Of a DNA stretch of 64,000 bases, positions 8,946-17,299 are shown in pieces. The DNA comes from Glycomyces tritici (GTDB lineage Bacteria; Actinomycetota; Actinomycetes; Mycobacteriales; Micromonosporaceae): positions 898,786-962,785 of the forward strand of contig NZ_JAUEMJ010000002.1 in assembly GCF_030403505.1 (NCBI RefSeq), given 5' to 3'. The first letter of the stretch is position 1, and each line of letters starts with the position of its first letter. A program made the position numbers and the translations under genes. The notes beneath the pieces are model-generated. The model searched no databases, was not told the DNA's origin, and saw only the letters and a program-made list of their open reading frames with translations.

Positions 8946-9030
8946 CCCGAACGTGAACGGAGGGTCCCGGCAAATCGGACACCCGGGGACCCCCCGATTT
9001 CATTGTCCCGCAAGGGTGCGACAGCGGATC
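8946..9030 (+). repeat. Imperfect tandem repeat, unit A
   Basis: Begins CCCGAACGTGAACGGAGGGT and ends GGGTGCGACAGCGGATC. It aligns along its whole length with the next unit, sharing CGTGAACGGAG, GTCCCGGC, CGGACA, CCCCGATT and GGTGCGACA blocks. The arrangement suggests a duplicated regulatory or structural element rather than coding sequence. Confidence 0.65.
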
Positions 9031-9033
9031 ACG

Positions 9034-9120
9034 GCCGAAACGTGAACGGAGCGTCCCGGCGAAACGGACATTCGCAGGCGCCCCCGATTCAACTCTGCCC
9101 CACCGGTGCGACACCGATTC
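9034..9120 (+). repeat. Imperfect tandem repeat, unit B
   Basis: Begins GCCGAAACGTGAACGGAGCG and ends GGTGCGACACCGATTC. Same order of conserved blocks as unit A, with scattered substitutions, so the duplication is not recent. Confidence 0.65.
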
Positions 9121-9466
9121 CCCCAGGCGCGTGCCGCGACCGCGCCTTACCTCTCGAACAGGACCGCCCGCGCCTGTCCGTGCGGGCGGTTGTAGTGGTG
9201 GTTGTGGTGGTGGTTGCGGTCGTGGTTGCAACCCTCGATCTCTCGCCGACGGTCCTCCGTCCGCGCTCTTTGGTGCGGGCGGTTGCCGTTGCACCCCTGA
9301 ATCGTTCGGCGAACGCCGTCTCGCACTCGACCGACCGAGCAGTGTCGGGAATGTGAATAATCTACTGTGACTGTTGCCATAGCCGATCATCCCATGATTT
9401 GATCATTTCAGGCCTGCGTCCCATCCGTCCCCGGGCAGGCCGACCGGCATCCACCTCCGATGCCAT

Positions 9467-9478
9467 GTGACATGTCAC
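9467..9478. promoter_or_regulatory. GTGACATGTCAC palindrome
   Basis: A perfect 12-bp palindrome made of the same GTGACA/TGTCAC arms found at 7737 and 7805, but without the 7-bp spacer. It is followed by GCAGCACC, which also resembles the flank of copy 2. It lies 64 bp before the secreted nuclease start. Confidence 0.5.
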
Positions 9479-9541
9479 GCAGCACCAGTCTCCGCGACCG
9501 GCCCGCCGGTCACCCCCGACCGCCTCACCTCAGGAGCCGAA

Positions 9542-10570
9542 ATGCCGTCCTGGACCCTCCCCGCCCGCCGCGCCCTCGCCGCGCTCGCCGCGACCGCGCT
9601 GGCCGTCCTCTCGGTCGTCGTCCTCGACGCCGCGCCCGCCGAAGCCGTTCGCCCGCCCGGCATCCCGTCCACCGCCACCGCCCAGTCCGAACTGAACGCG
9701 CTCACCGTCGCCGCCGAGTCCCACGGCTCGACCTACGACCGCAGCCTCTTCCCCCACTGGAAGTCCGTGAGCGGCACCGGCAGCTGCACCGCCCGCCAGC
9801 ACGTGCTCAAGCGCGACGGCCAGAACGTCGTCACCAGCGACGGCTGCCAGCCCACCTCCGGCAACTGGCAGTCCGACTTCGACAACACCTGGACGACCAC
9901 GGTCTCCAACGCCACCATCGACCACGTCGTGGCCCTCTCCGAGGCCTGGGCCTCCGGAGCCTGGTCCTGGACCACCGCGCAGCGCCAGGCCTTCGCCAAC
10001 GACATCAACTCCCCGCAGCTGTGGATCGCCACGACCTCCGCGAACTCCTCGAAGAGCGACTACGACCCCGCCGAGTGGATGCCCGTCAACACCACCGGCC
10101 TGCGCTGCGACTACGTCAAAGCCTGGACGCACGTCAAATACCTCTACAACCTGTCGATCGACGCGGCCGAGAAGTCGGCGATCCAGTCGCACCTGACGAA
10201 CTACTGCGGCTCGGGCGGCGGCACCCCCACGAACTGCACCGGCGCGAAGACCACCGCCGCCGCGATCCCCGAAGGCTCGCCGCTGAACTCGACCATCCCC
10301 CTGTCCTGCACCGGGACGGCGTCCTCGACGAGCTCGGTCACGGTCAACATCACCCACCCGTACAGCGGCGACATCACCATCGCGCTCATCGCCCCCGACG
10401 GCACGAGCCGCACCCTCAAGGCCGCCGGCGGCTCCGGTGCGAACATCGCCACCACCTACAGCGTCAATCTGTCCTCCGAGAACCGTTCGGGCACATGGAC
10501 GCTGCGCGTCACCGACACGTATTCGGGCGGTTCGAGCGGCACGTTGAACAGCTGGTCCCTCAGCATCTGA
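9542..10570 (+). CDS. Secreted HNH (DUF1524-type) nuclease with C-terminal P-domain
   Basis: A 342-residue exported protein. Residues 1-35 are a signal peptide ending APAEA. The catalytic region (about 45-225) carries DHVVALSEAW at 127-136 and the NSSKSDYDPAEWMP stretch at 168-181. These are the His and Asn/Asp elements of actinobacterial secreted HNH nucleases of the DUF1524/GmrSD-C type. A short Gly/Thr linker leads to a P-type domain (about 235-342; SVTVNITHPYSGDITIALIAPDG, SGTWTLRVTD) known from proprotein convertases. The ATG has CAGGAG five bases upstream; the longer frame from 9467 starts inside the palindrome and is rejected. A role in extracellular DNA use is inferred. Confidence 0.88.
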   Translation: MPSWTLPARRALAALAATALAVLSVVVLDAAPAEAVRPPGIPSTATAQSELNALTVAAESHGSTYDRSLFPHWKSVSGTGSCTARQHVLKRDGQNVVTSDGCQPTSGNWQSDFDNTWTTTVSNATIDHVVALSEAWASGAWSWTTAQRQAFANDINSPQLWIATTSANSSKSDYDPAEWMPVNTTGLRCDYVKAWTHVKYLYNLSIDAAEKSAIQSHLTNYCGSGGGTPTNCTGAKTTAAAIPEGSPLNSTIPLSCTGTASSTSSVTVNITHPYSGDITIALIAPDGTSRTLKAAGGSGANIATTYSVNLSSENRSGTWTLRVTDTYSGGSSGTLNSWSLSI

Positions 10571-10590
10571 CGCACTGACCGCAACACCAA

Positions 10591-10622
10591 GGAGGGCCGG
10601 GCACTGGCGCGCCCGGCCCTCC
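10591..10622 (+). terminator. Hairpin terminator after the secreted nuclease
   Basis: A 12-bp perfect stem (GGAGGGCCGGGC / GCCCGGCCCTCC) with an eight-base loop, 20 bp past the nuclease stop. No long T-run follows. It sits between convergent genes and may serve both. Confidence 0.75.
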
Positions 10623-10661
10623 CTCCCATCCACCGCAGGAGCAAAGCTTCGTTCGAAGCGG

Positions 10662-11744
10662 TCAGTTCCCCAGCCGACTGCTCCAGTGCGCGGCCCCGCG
10701 GCGGATCGGACCACCCTCGCCGGCTTTGACGCCGCCGCCCGCCTCGCCGTTCCATTCGGGCGACTGCGTCAGGTAGAACAGGTACCCGAGCGCCGGCCCG
10801 ACGATCACCGCCGCGATGCCCACGGCCACGAGCAGCCCCTGCAGGGTCGCCGTCGCGCCCGCGCCCTCGGCGATGCTCACCTGGTCGACCAGCACCCACG
10901 GGTACTGCCCGATCCCCCAGCCGGCCATCACGGCCGCCACGGCGATCACGGCGGTCAATCGGGCCGGGCCGAAGCGCCCGCGCCACAGCAGGACCAGCGT
11001 CGCGATGCCGCCCAGCGCCGAGAGCGCCATGACGGGCGCGGCGCGGCCGGTCAGGCCGTCCCAGAACGTCGGCGCGTCGTGCTCGATCGGGATGAGCCCG
11101 GCGAACACCACGATCCCCGTGCCCGCGCCGACCACAAGGGACCGCACTCGGAGCTTCGCGGCCAGCGCGGTCTCGCCGCGTCGTGCGGCGTCGGCGGTCA
11201 GGAAGGTCGCGGCGAGGAACGCGCAGGTCCCGACCGAGATGCACCCGGTGAACAGCGCGGTCGGGTTGATCCACGACGACCACGGGTCGCCGTTGCCGCC
11301 CGCCGGGACCCGACCGGAGGCGAGCGCTCCGACGATGGTGCCGAGGAAGAACGGTGCGAGCACCGATGAGGTCGCGAAGACGACGCCGAACAGCTTCGCC
11401 TGCCAGAGGGTCTCGCTGTACTTGCGGAAGGCGAAGCTCGCGCCGCGCAGCACGATGCCGATGAGCGCGAACACGAACGGCACGTAGAGGGTCGTCATGG
11501 TGGCGGCGAACGACTCGGGGAACCCGGTCCACCACATGACCAGCACGTAGATGAGCCATACGTGGTTGGCCTCCCAGACGGGGCCGATGCTGTGGTCGAT
11601 GAGCGTCCGCAGTGGAGCGCCGCGCCGGGCGCCGCCGGCGGTGAGGTCGTGGAATCCCGAGCCGAAGTCCGCGCCGCCGAAGACGGCGTAGGCGACGACT
11701 CCGGCGAACAGTGCTGCGGCGACGGCGAACTCGAGCGAGATCAT
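10662..11744 (-). CDS. cydB: Cytochrome bd ubiquinol/menaquinol oxidase subunit II
   Basis: A 360-residue multispanning membrane protein. The start MISLEFAVAAALFAGVVAYA is followed by FGGADFGSG, matching the DGFDFG-type motif of CydB. VWEANHVWLIYVLVMWWTGFP is the classic second-helix signature. About eight to nine hydrophobic helices are evident. The ATG overlaps the cydA stop by four bases (ATGA). Together with CydA it forms the high-affinity terminal oxidase used at low oxygen. cydCD, often adjacent in other actinomycetes, is not in this neighbourhood. Confidence 0.95.
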   Translation of the reverse strand: MISLEFAVAAALFAGVVAYAVFGGADFGSGFHDLTAGGARRGAPLRTLIDHSIGPVWEANHVWLIYVLVMWWTGFPESFAATMTTLYVPFVFALIGIVLRGASFAFRKYSETLWQAKLFGVVFATSSVLAPFFLGTIVGALASGRVPAGGNGDPWSSWINPTALFTGCISVGTCAFLAATFLTADAARRGETALAAKLRVRSLVVGAGTGIVVFAGLIPIEHDAPTFWDGLTGRAAPVMALSALGGIATLVLLWRGRFGPARLTAVIAVAAVMAGWGIGQYPWVLVDQVSIAEGAGATATLQGLLVAVGIAAVIVGPALGYLFYLTQSPEWNGEAGGGVKAGEGGPIRRGAAHWSSRLGN

Positions 11745-13240
11745 TGTGCGGTCTCCTTCGCGTCGGCGGCCGGGGCGGCGGTGCCGTCCTTCTCGCCAGG
11801 GCCGTCTTTTTCATCGATGCAGTCGCGGACCTCGGCGGGCCCGTCTGCGGTCAGGAGCTTCGGCCCGTACGGGCTCGGCAGGTCGGCGGCGCCTTCGCGC
11901 CAGCGGCGGGCCATCGAGCGCAGGATCGCGATCGCGGCGATCGTCATGCCGCCGTAAAGGAGCATCGAGCCGCCGTAGACGGCCCAGAGCCCGGCCGAGT
12001 GGTCGGCGGCGGCTTCGGGGGTGCGCATGACGCCGTAGACGATCCACGGCTGCCTGCCCACTTCGGTGGCGATCCAGCCCGCCTCCATCGCGGTCATCGC
12101 AAGGAGCCCGCTGAGGGCCGTGAACCGCAGGAACCACTTGTTCTTCAGCAGGTCGCGTCTGCGCCAGCGCAGGAACCAGAACAGCGCGACGGTTCCCAGG
12201 AGGAGGAATCCGATCCCGACCATCGCCTGGAACGAGTAGTGCGCGAAGTTGACCGGCGGCTCGTCCTCCTCGGGGAACTGGTCGAGGCCGGGAACGGGTT
12301 CGGTGAACGAGTTCAGCGAGGCGACCGAGGAGAGGTACGGGATCTCGATGGCCCACTTGACCTCGCCGTCGATGTAGATGCCGCCGATCGTCAGCGGGGT
12401 GGCCCCGTCTGCGGTCTCGTCGGCGAATTCGAACGCGGCGAGCTTCGCGGGCTGGCGTTCGGCCAGGTCGTGCCCGAGGAAGTGTCCGGCGAACGGCTGG
12501 GCGAGGGCGGCGATGGTGGCGAAGGCGAACGGGACCATGAAGCCGAGGCGGTGGTGGCGGTCGCGGCGGCCCTTCAGCATGCCGACGGCGTAGACCGAGG
12601 CGATCGAGAAGCCGGCGACCATGTACGCGGCGAGCCACATGTGCCCGAAGGCCAGGAAGGCGTGCTGGTTGAACAGGACGGCCCACGGCTCGATGTTCAC
12701 GACCTCGCCGTTGACGATGTCGAAGCCGGTGGGCGCGTTCATCCAGGCGTTCACGGCGAGCACGCAGTAGGTGCCGATCACGCCGGTGATCGCCATGGGC
12801 AGCACCATGAGCAGGTGGAGTTTCGGGGGCATCTTGCCCCAGCCGTAGAGGTAGATGCCGAGGAAGATCGCTTCGAGGAAGAACGCGAGGCCTTCGAAGG
12901 CGAACGGGAGTCCGAGCACGTCGCCGAAGGTGCCCATGAGGCCGGGCCACAGGAGGCCCATCTCGAAGCTGAGGACGGTGCCGGAGACCGCGCCTATCGC
13001 GAAGAGCACGGCGGAGACCTTGCCCCAGCGCTTGGCGAGGTTGAGCGCGACGGGGTCGTTCTTTCGGATGCCGCGCAGGTGCATCACGAAGATGATGGCG
13101 GGGAACGCGACTCCGAAGCAGGCCAGGATGATGTGCCATCCGAGGGACAGCGCCATCTGCTGGCGGGCGGGCATGAGCCCTGCGGGGTCTGCGGCGGCGA
13201 CCACATCGGACGCCTGGGCGAGGAGCTGGGTTGCATCCAT
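11741..13240 (-). CDS. cydA: Cytochrome bd oxidase subunit I
   Basis: A 499-residue haem-carrying subunit. ALSLGWHIILACFGVAFPA contains the N-terminal His ligand region. GHDLAERQPAKLAAFE is the conserved Q-loop entry motif (QPAKLAA). The short Q-loop is the usual actinobacterial form. MEAGWIATEVGRQPWIVYGVMRT is the highly conserved C-terminal signature. The 45-residue hydrophilic tail (from about SPYGPKLL onward) is charged and probably cytoplasmic. It is the first gene of cydAB, and a perfect Rex operator stands 40 bp upstream, indicating control by the NADH/NAD+ ratio. Confidence 0.97.
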   Translation of the reverse strand: MDATQLLAQASDVVAAADPAGLMPARQQMALSLGWHIILACFGVAFPAIIFVMHLRGIRKNDPVALNLAKRWGKVSAVLFAIGAVSGTVLSFEMGLLWPGLMGTFGDVLGLPFAFEGLAFFLEAIFLGIYLYGWGKMPPKLHLLMVLPMAITGVIGTYCVLAVNAWMNAPTGFDIVNGEVVNIEPWAVLFNQHAFLAFGHMWLAAYMVAGFSIASVYAVGMLKGRRDRHHRLGFMVPFAFATIAALAQPFAGHFLGHDLAERQPAKLAAFEFADETADGATPLTIGGIYIDGEVKWAIEIPYLSSVASLNSFTEPVPGLDQFPEEDEPPVNFAHYSFQAMVGIGFLLLGTVALFWFLRWRRRDLLKNKWFLRFTALSGLLAMTAMEAGWIATEVGRQPWIVYGVMRTPEAAADHSAGLWAVYGGSMLLYGGMTIAAIAILRSMARRWREGAADLPSPYGPKLLTADGPAEVRDCIDEKDGPGEKDGTAAPAADAKETAQ

Positions 13241-13279
13241 GCTTTGAAGCTACGGCTTCGAAATGCCGAACACACGCTC

Positions 13280-13297
13280 TTGTGAATGCTTTCACAA
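13280..13297. promoter_or_regulatory. Rex operator (redox-responsive) upstream of cydA
   Basis: TTGTGAATGCTTTCACAA is an exact inverted repeat, TTGTGAA-N4-TTCACAA, matching the known Rex consensus of Gram-positive bacteria. In Streptomyces, Rex represses cydABCD until NADH rises at low oxygen. The position, 40 bp before the cydA ATG, fits promoter occlusion. Confidence 0.9.
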
Positions 13298-13449
13298 GGC
13301 CGCAGAAGGCAAGATCGAACGTGTTCAAAAACGTCAGGACCAGCGGATACGCGTCGCGACCTCGGCAACCTGCCGAGCGGCTAGCGGTCGGAGGTCGCAG
13401 CGCTCAATTTTTGCGCGAACCCCCGAACGCCCGCCCGCGAGCCCCGCCG

Positions 13450-14904
13450 CTACGCCCCCAGTTCCGAGGCGATGGCGATCAGCGCCGCCAGTTCCTCCAC
13501 GTCCGGGTCCTCGCTCGTCTCGGCGAGTTCCCGAGCCGCCTGCAGCAGCGACTCGCAGTCGAAGTCGGCGCTCCCGCGCAGCACCTCGGCGAAGGCCGCC
13601 GCGACCAGGTCGACGCTCAAATGCGCGTCCGGGTCCGTGTCCAGGACGTTCACCGGCAGGGACGCCTCCGCGGAACCGGTGTGCTCGCCCTCCGGGTCCT
13701 GCCAGCGCACGCCGACCGTGGCCACGTCACCGGCATCTCCCGTCAGCGTCAGCGCGTACAGCGCCGTCACGCTGTGCCCCGGGCCGACTTCGCCGCCGTC
13801 GACCTCGTCGTCCTCGAAGTCGTCGTCGGCGATCGCGCGGTTCTCGAAGCCGATGAGCCGGTACTCGGCGACCGTCGCGTCATCGAACGTCACTTGGATC
13901 TTCGCGTCCCGGGCGGCCACGCCGAGCGTCGAGGTCAGGCGCTCCGAGAAGACCCGCTCCGCCTCGGTCTCGGTCGCGAAGTACACCGCCCAGCCGTCGC
14001 CGTTGTCGGCCAACTGCTCCAGCAGCTCCTGGTTGTACGAGTCGCCGACCCCCACCGTGAGGAGGGTGATGCCCTCGGCGATCTCCTCGCCCAGCGCCTC
14101 CAGCATCGCGTCGTGCTCGGTGATCCCCACGTTCGCCTCGCCGTCGGAGAGGAGGATGACCCGGTTGTCCTTCGCCGGGTCGAAGACCTCGCCCGCGAGT
14201 TCGTAGCCGTCCCGCAGGCCGGCCTCCATGTTCGTGGAGCCGCGCGCGTACAGGTCGTCGATCGACGCCCGCAGCTCCTCCCCGTCGCCCACGTCCGTCA
14301 TGCCCAGCAGCACTTCGGAATCGGACTCGTACGTGACGATCGCGACCGAGTCGGTCGGCCGCAGCTGGCTGACGAGCAGGTCGAGCGAGTCCCGGACCAG
14401 CGCGATCCGGTCGCCCTCCATCGAGCCGGAGACGTCGATGACGAAGGTGAGGTTCACGTCGGCGCGATCCTCGTCGGACGCGCTCTGCGTCTGGAGGCCC
14501 ACCCGCATCACGTGGGTCGCGTCGCCCGTGTCGTACCAGTCCGGCAGCTCGGTCCCGTCGACGCTGACCGCGAAGCCGCTCCCTTCGGGCTCGGCGTACC
14601 CCTGGTCGAAGTAGTTCACGAACTCCTCGGGCCGGATCTGGTCGGCCGGTGGCAGGACCCCGTCCTCGAGCGAGCGCCGCGCGTAGTCGTAGGAGGCCGT
14701 GTCAACGTCGACGGCGAACGTCGATTCAGGATCGTCGGCCGGGGACACCGGCTCATTGGCGCCGTACGTCTCGTCGGGGGCCGGGGGCTCGGCCGCGCCC
14801 ATGTCCTGCGCGGCACCGGATTCGCCGCCGTTCGTGGCGGTGCAGGCGGCAAGGGCGAACAGCAGGAGGGCAGCCGGAATACCGGCCACTTGGTGGCGTC
14901 TCAT
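13450..14904 (-). CDS. VWA-domain lipoprotein (YfbK family)
   Basis: A 484-residue lipoprotein with lipobox LAAC (Cys21) after a short hydrophobic signal. A Ser/Pro/Glu-rich linker is followed by the YfbK N-terminal motif (STFAVDVDTASYDYARRSL). The von Willebrand factor A domain has the MIDAS motif DVSGS at 157-161, the conserved Thr in ARGSTNMEAG and Asp in LLSDGEANVG. A DUF3520-type C-terminal region follows. The ATG follows AAGGGAA. It is monocistronic between cydA and the phosphodiesterase gene. Metal-dependent protein binding at the outer membrane face is inferred; physiological partners are unknown. Confidence 0.9.
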   Translation of the reverse strand: MRRHQVAGIPAALLLFALAACTATNGGESGAAQDMGAAEPPAPDETYGANEPVSPADDPESTFAVDVDTASYDYARRSLEDGVLPPADQIRPEEFVNYFDQGYAEPEGSGFAVSVDGTELPDWYDTGDATHVMRVGLQTQSASDEDRADVNLTFVIDVSGSMEGDRIALVRDSLDLLVSQLRPTDSVAIVTYESDSEVLLGMTDVGDGEELRASIDDLYARGSTNMEAGLRDGYELAGEVFDPAKDNRVILLSDGEANVGITEHDAMLEALGEEIAEGITLLTVGVGDSYNQELLEQLADNGDGWAVYFATETEAERVFSERLTSTLGVAARDAKIQVTFDDATVAEYRLIGFENRAIADDDFEDDEVDGGEVGPGHSVTALYALTLTGDAGDVATVGVRWQDPEGEHTGSAEASLPVNVLDTDPDAHLSVDLVAAAFAEVLRGSADFDCESLLQAARELAETSEDPDVEELAALIAIASELGA

Positions 14905-15055
14905 GGAGGGGTTCCCTTCTCACTCGGGATAACGGGTCACCTCCATGAGACCGCCGATTCAGCGTTTCGGTTCCCCTCGTGGCCGAACCGTGATGGCTCG
15001 GTGAGCAAACAGGTCTCTACCGAGACCGAGTCGTCACCGTGTCACAGTTCGGTCA

Positions 15056-16105
15056 CTACCGGTCGCAGTAGCGTTTCGGGAGGCGGAAGCCGTAGTCCCG
15101 CATGACCTCTCGCAGCACGTCCGGGTAGTCGGTGATGATGCCGTCCACGCCGTCGTCGATGAGCTTGCGCATGGTGGCCTCGTCGTCCACGGTCCAGGGC
15201 ACGACCTCGATGCCGTAGTCGTGCGCGTGGTCCACCATCGCCTCGGTCACGTACGGCACATAGCCGGGGTCGGTGACCTTGCCGTTCTGCGGCGAGCCGT
15301 GGACGGGCGAGAACGCGTCGGCGCCGAACGAGTCGATCGCGGCGATCGGGTCGCCGCCGAAGTCGTCGATGTCGATGCCGCCCAGCCAGGGCGAGGCCCC
15401 GGCCTGGCCGGTCTGAAGGAACGAGATGTTCGTGAGCGCGACGATCGGCAGCTCCGGCGCGGTCGCGTTCATGAGCATCAGCGCGCCCCAGTCGAAGCTC
15501 TGGATCGTGACCTGGCGGCTGATGCGCGCCTCACGGATGTCCGCGGCCACGGCCTCCACGAAGGCCTCGCGCGGCGCGGTCTCATGCGGCGCCCCGGCCT
15601 CCACTTTGGTCTCGATGTTGAGCTTCACGCCGCGAGCGTGGTAGTCGCGCACGAGGTCGAACACCTCGCTGAGCAGCGGCATCGGCTCGCCGGGACTGGT
15701 CTCCTGGTTCGGGTGGGCGGCCTGGACGAGGCTCCCGCAGTCGAGCGTGCGGACCTGGTCGAGGGTGAGGTCCTTGACGTACTCGCCCACGTACGGGTAC
15801 TCCGGGTCGCCCTCGAAGGCGGGTGCGGTGTCGAGGCACTTGCCGCCGCTCACGCGGCGGTCGTGGGTGACCACGGCATGCCCGTCTTCGGTGATCTGGA
15901 TGTCGAGCTCAAGGGTGGTCACGCCGAGTTCGAGGGCGTTCGCGAAGGCGGGCAAGGTGTTCTCGACGACCAGCCCGAGCCCGCCGCGGTGGGCCTGGAG
16001 GTCGAAGCTGCGGGAAGGGTGCGCGTCGGCGGGGTCGGGGAGGGCGACGAACAGCGCGGAAGCGGCAACAGCCGTCACCGCGCCGGCAGTGAGGAAGCGT
16101 CTCAT
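15056..16105 (-). CDS. Secreted glycerophosphodiester phosphodiesterase
   Basis: A 349-residue exported enzyme. Signal peptide residues 1-28 end DPADA. The GDPD barrel starts with FDLQAHRGG (catalytic His-Arg), then VENTLPAF (metal-binding Glu) and LELDIQITEDGHAVVTHD (metal ligands Glu/Asp and the second catalytic His). The C-terminal GIITDYPDVL matches the closing strand of the family. It hydrolyses glycerophosphodiesters from lipids or teichoic acids to glycerol-3-phosphate, providing phosphate and carbon outside the cell. It stands alone, 152 bp from the VWA gene, with no PHO box recognised. Confidence 0.93.
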   Translation of the reverse strand: MRRFLTAGAVTAVAASALFVALPDPADAHPSRSFDLQAHRGGLGLVVENTLPAFANALELGVTTLELDIQITEDGHAVVTHDRRVSGGKCLDTAPAFEGDPEYPYVGEYVKDLTLDQVRTLDCGSLVQAAHPNQETSPGEPMPLLSEVFDLVRDYHARGVKLNIETKVEAGAPHETAPREAFVEAVAADIREARISRQVTIQSFDWGALMLMNATAPELPIVALTNISFLQTGQAGASPWLGGIDIDDFGGDPIAAIDSFGADAFSPVHGSPQNGKVTDPGYVPYVTEAMVDHAHDYGIEVVPWTVDDEATMRKLIDDGVDGIITDYPDVLREVMRDYGFRLPKRYCDR

Positions 16106-16306
16106 GGCCTCAGCTTCGGGGCTCGGCCTGACCCTGCGGTGAACGCATCCGTTCGCGCGGGTGACAACTCGGCCGCTGTAGCCGCTCGCACGCGCAACGT
16201 CCCCCCGCGGCCGCCCTTTCGGGTGACATTTCGGCCCGCGACCGCGTTTGCGGCGGTTTGCTGTCGGGGCCGGCTGGGACGCTCGGCCCGGACTGATCTT
16301 TCCCCT

Positions 16307-17197
16307 CTAGTGGTGGGTGGGGGTTGGTGGACGGTCGATCTCGGGGCCGTCCGCATCGCCGGGGAGCGTCCGCACCCGCCGCGTGAGGTGGACGCGGGCC
16401 TGCCAGTCCTTCGGGTCCTCCGAGTAGGAGACCTCGACCAGGGTCAGGCCGTGCGGGCCCACCACGTGCACATCGTTGGCCCGCTCTCCGATGGTCAAGA
16501 TCGAGGCGAGCCACTGTTCGTCTCTGCGCCCGTCGCCGACCGCGAGTGCCGCGCCCACGAGGCTCCGGACCATCGAATGGCAGAACGCGTCCGCGCGCAC
16601 CGTCGCGACCGCGACGCCGTCCTCGTCCCGCGCCCAGTCGTACTGCTGCAGCTCCCGGATGGTCGTCGCGCCCTCGCGCGACTTGCAGAAGCCCACGAAG
16701 TCGTGTTCGCCGAGCAGGCTCTGGCACGCCGCGTGCATCCGCTCGACGTCGATGGGCCGCTGCCAGGCCAGGGTGTCCAAGCGCCGCAACGGGTTCACGC
16801 CCCACATCGCGTCCGCGACCCGGTAGCGGTAGCGGCGCCACCGGGCCGCGAACCGCGCGTTGAAGCTCGGGTCCACCGCTTCGGCGGACACGGCCCGCAC
16901 GTCGGGCGGGAGGATGCCGCGCAGCCGCCACAGCAGCCTGTCGCCGAGCGCCTCCCACTTCGCCGTGGGCACATCCACGTGCAGGATCTGGCCCGTCGCG
17001 TGCACCCCGGCGTCCGTCCGGCCGGCCACGGTGAAGTCGCCGATCTCGCCGAACAGCAGCTCCAGCGCGCGGATGACCTCCGAGGCCACCGTCCGCAGCC
17101 CGGGCTGGAGCGCCCAACCGGAGAACTCGGCCCCGTCGTAGGCGACGCCGAGCCGCAGCCGCGTCGTCCCCCCAGGGGCGCCCACGTGGGAATCCAT
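16307..17197 (-). CDS. truA: tRNA pseudouridine(38-40) synthase TruA
   Basis: A 296-residue enzyme. The catalytic Asp is in AGRTDAGVHATGQ. The N-terminal LRLGVAYDGAEFSGWALQPG and DAFCHSMVRSLVGA are family signatures. It isomerises U38-U40 in the anticodon arm of many tRNAs. The ATG at 17197 has a GGGGGAC just upstream; an in-frame GTG at 17230 would add 11 residues. It is the last gene after rpoA-rplQ, but a strong hairpin separates it from rplQ, so its expression may depend on read-through or a local promoter. Confidence 0.95.
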   Translation of the reverse strand: MDSHVGAPGGTTRLRLGVAYDGAEFSGWALQPGLRTVASEVIRALELLFGEIGDFTVAGRTDAGVHATGQILHVDVPTAKWEALGDRLLWRLRGILPPDVRAVSAEAVDPSFNARFAARWRRYRYRVADAMWGVNPLRRLDTLAWQRPIDVERMHAACQSLLGEHDFVGFCKSREGATTIRELQQYDWARDEDGVAVATVRADAFCHSMVRSLVGAALAVGDGRRDEQWLASILTIGERANDVHVVGPHGLTLVEVSYSEDPKDWQARVHLTRRVRTLPGDADGPEIDRPPTPTHH

Positions 17198-17254
17198 GCC
17201 GTCCCCCGCGTTGTCCACAACCTCGTCCACAACCCCGACCTTCCGGATAAAGCA

Positions 17255-17288
17255 AACCGCGCGCAGAGCATGAGCCCTGCGCGCGGTT
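17255..17288 (-). terminator. Hairpin between rplQ and truA
   Basis: A 12-bp perfect stem (AACCGCGCGCAG / CTGCGCGCGGTT) with a ten-base loop, starting 12 bp after the rplQ stop. On the minus strand it is followed by TTTGCTTTAT, a modest U-rich tail. It probably attenuates the ribosomal operon before truA. Confidence 0.75.
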
Positions 17289-17299
17289 CAGCAGACTTG

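Larger units (their letters stand above)
8914..9541 (+). other. 628-bp intergenic region with tandem repeats and a GGT-rich tract
   Basis: No supportable gene. It holds two imperfect tandem units of about 86 bp (8946-9030, 9034-9120). A GGT/GTT-rich tract (about 9183-9230) on the plus strand contains many GG pairs. The 12-bp palindrome at 9467 lies ahead of the nuclease gene. Confidence 0.6.

Noticed and set aside
9181..9300. GGT-rich tract and repeated TGCGGGCGGTTG considered as a CRISPR-like or coding repeat
   Set aside because: Units are irregular with no constant spacers, and no Cas gene is nearby; treated as low-complexity intergenic DNA.
13231..15105. A 624-codon plus-strand frame over the VWA gene
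   Set aside because: Its composition (Arg, Val, His, Gly rich) is typical of antisense shadows, and the minus strand encodes a clear VWA lipoprotein.
17211..17232. TTGTCCACA and CGTCCACAA resembling DnaA boxes near the truA start
   Set aside because: Only two sites lie inside or next to a coding start, with no A/T-rich unwinding region, dnaA or dnaN. Chance or codon-driven.
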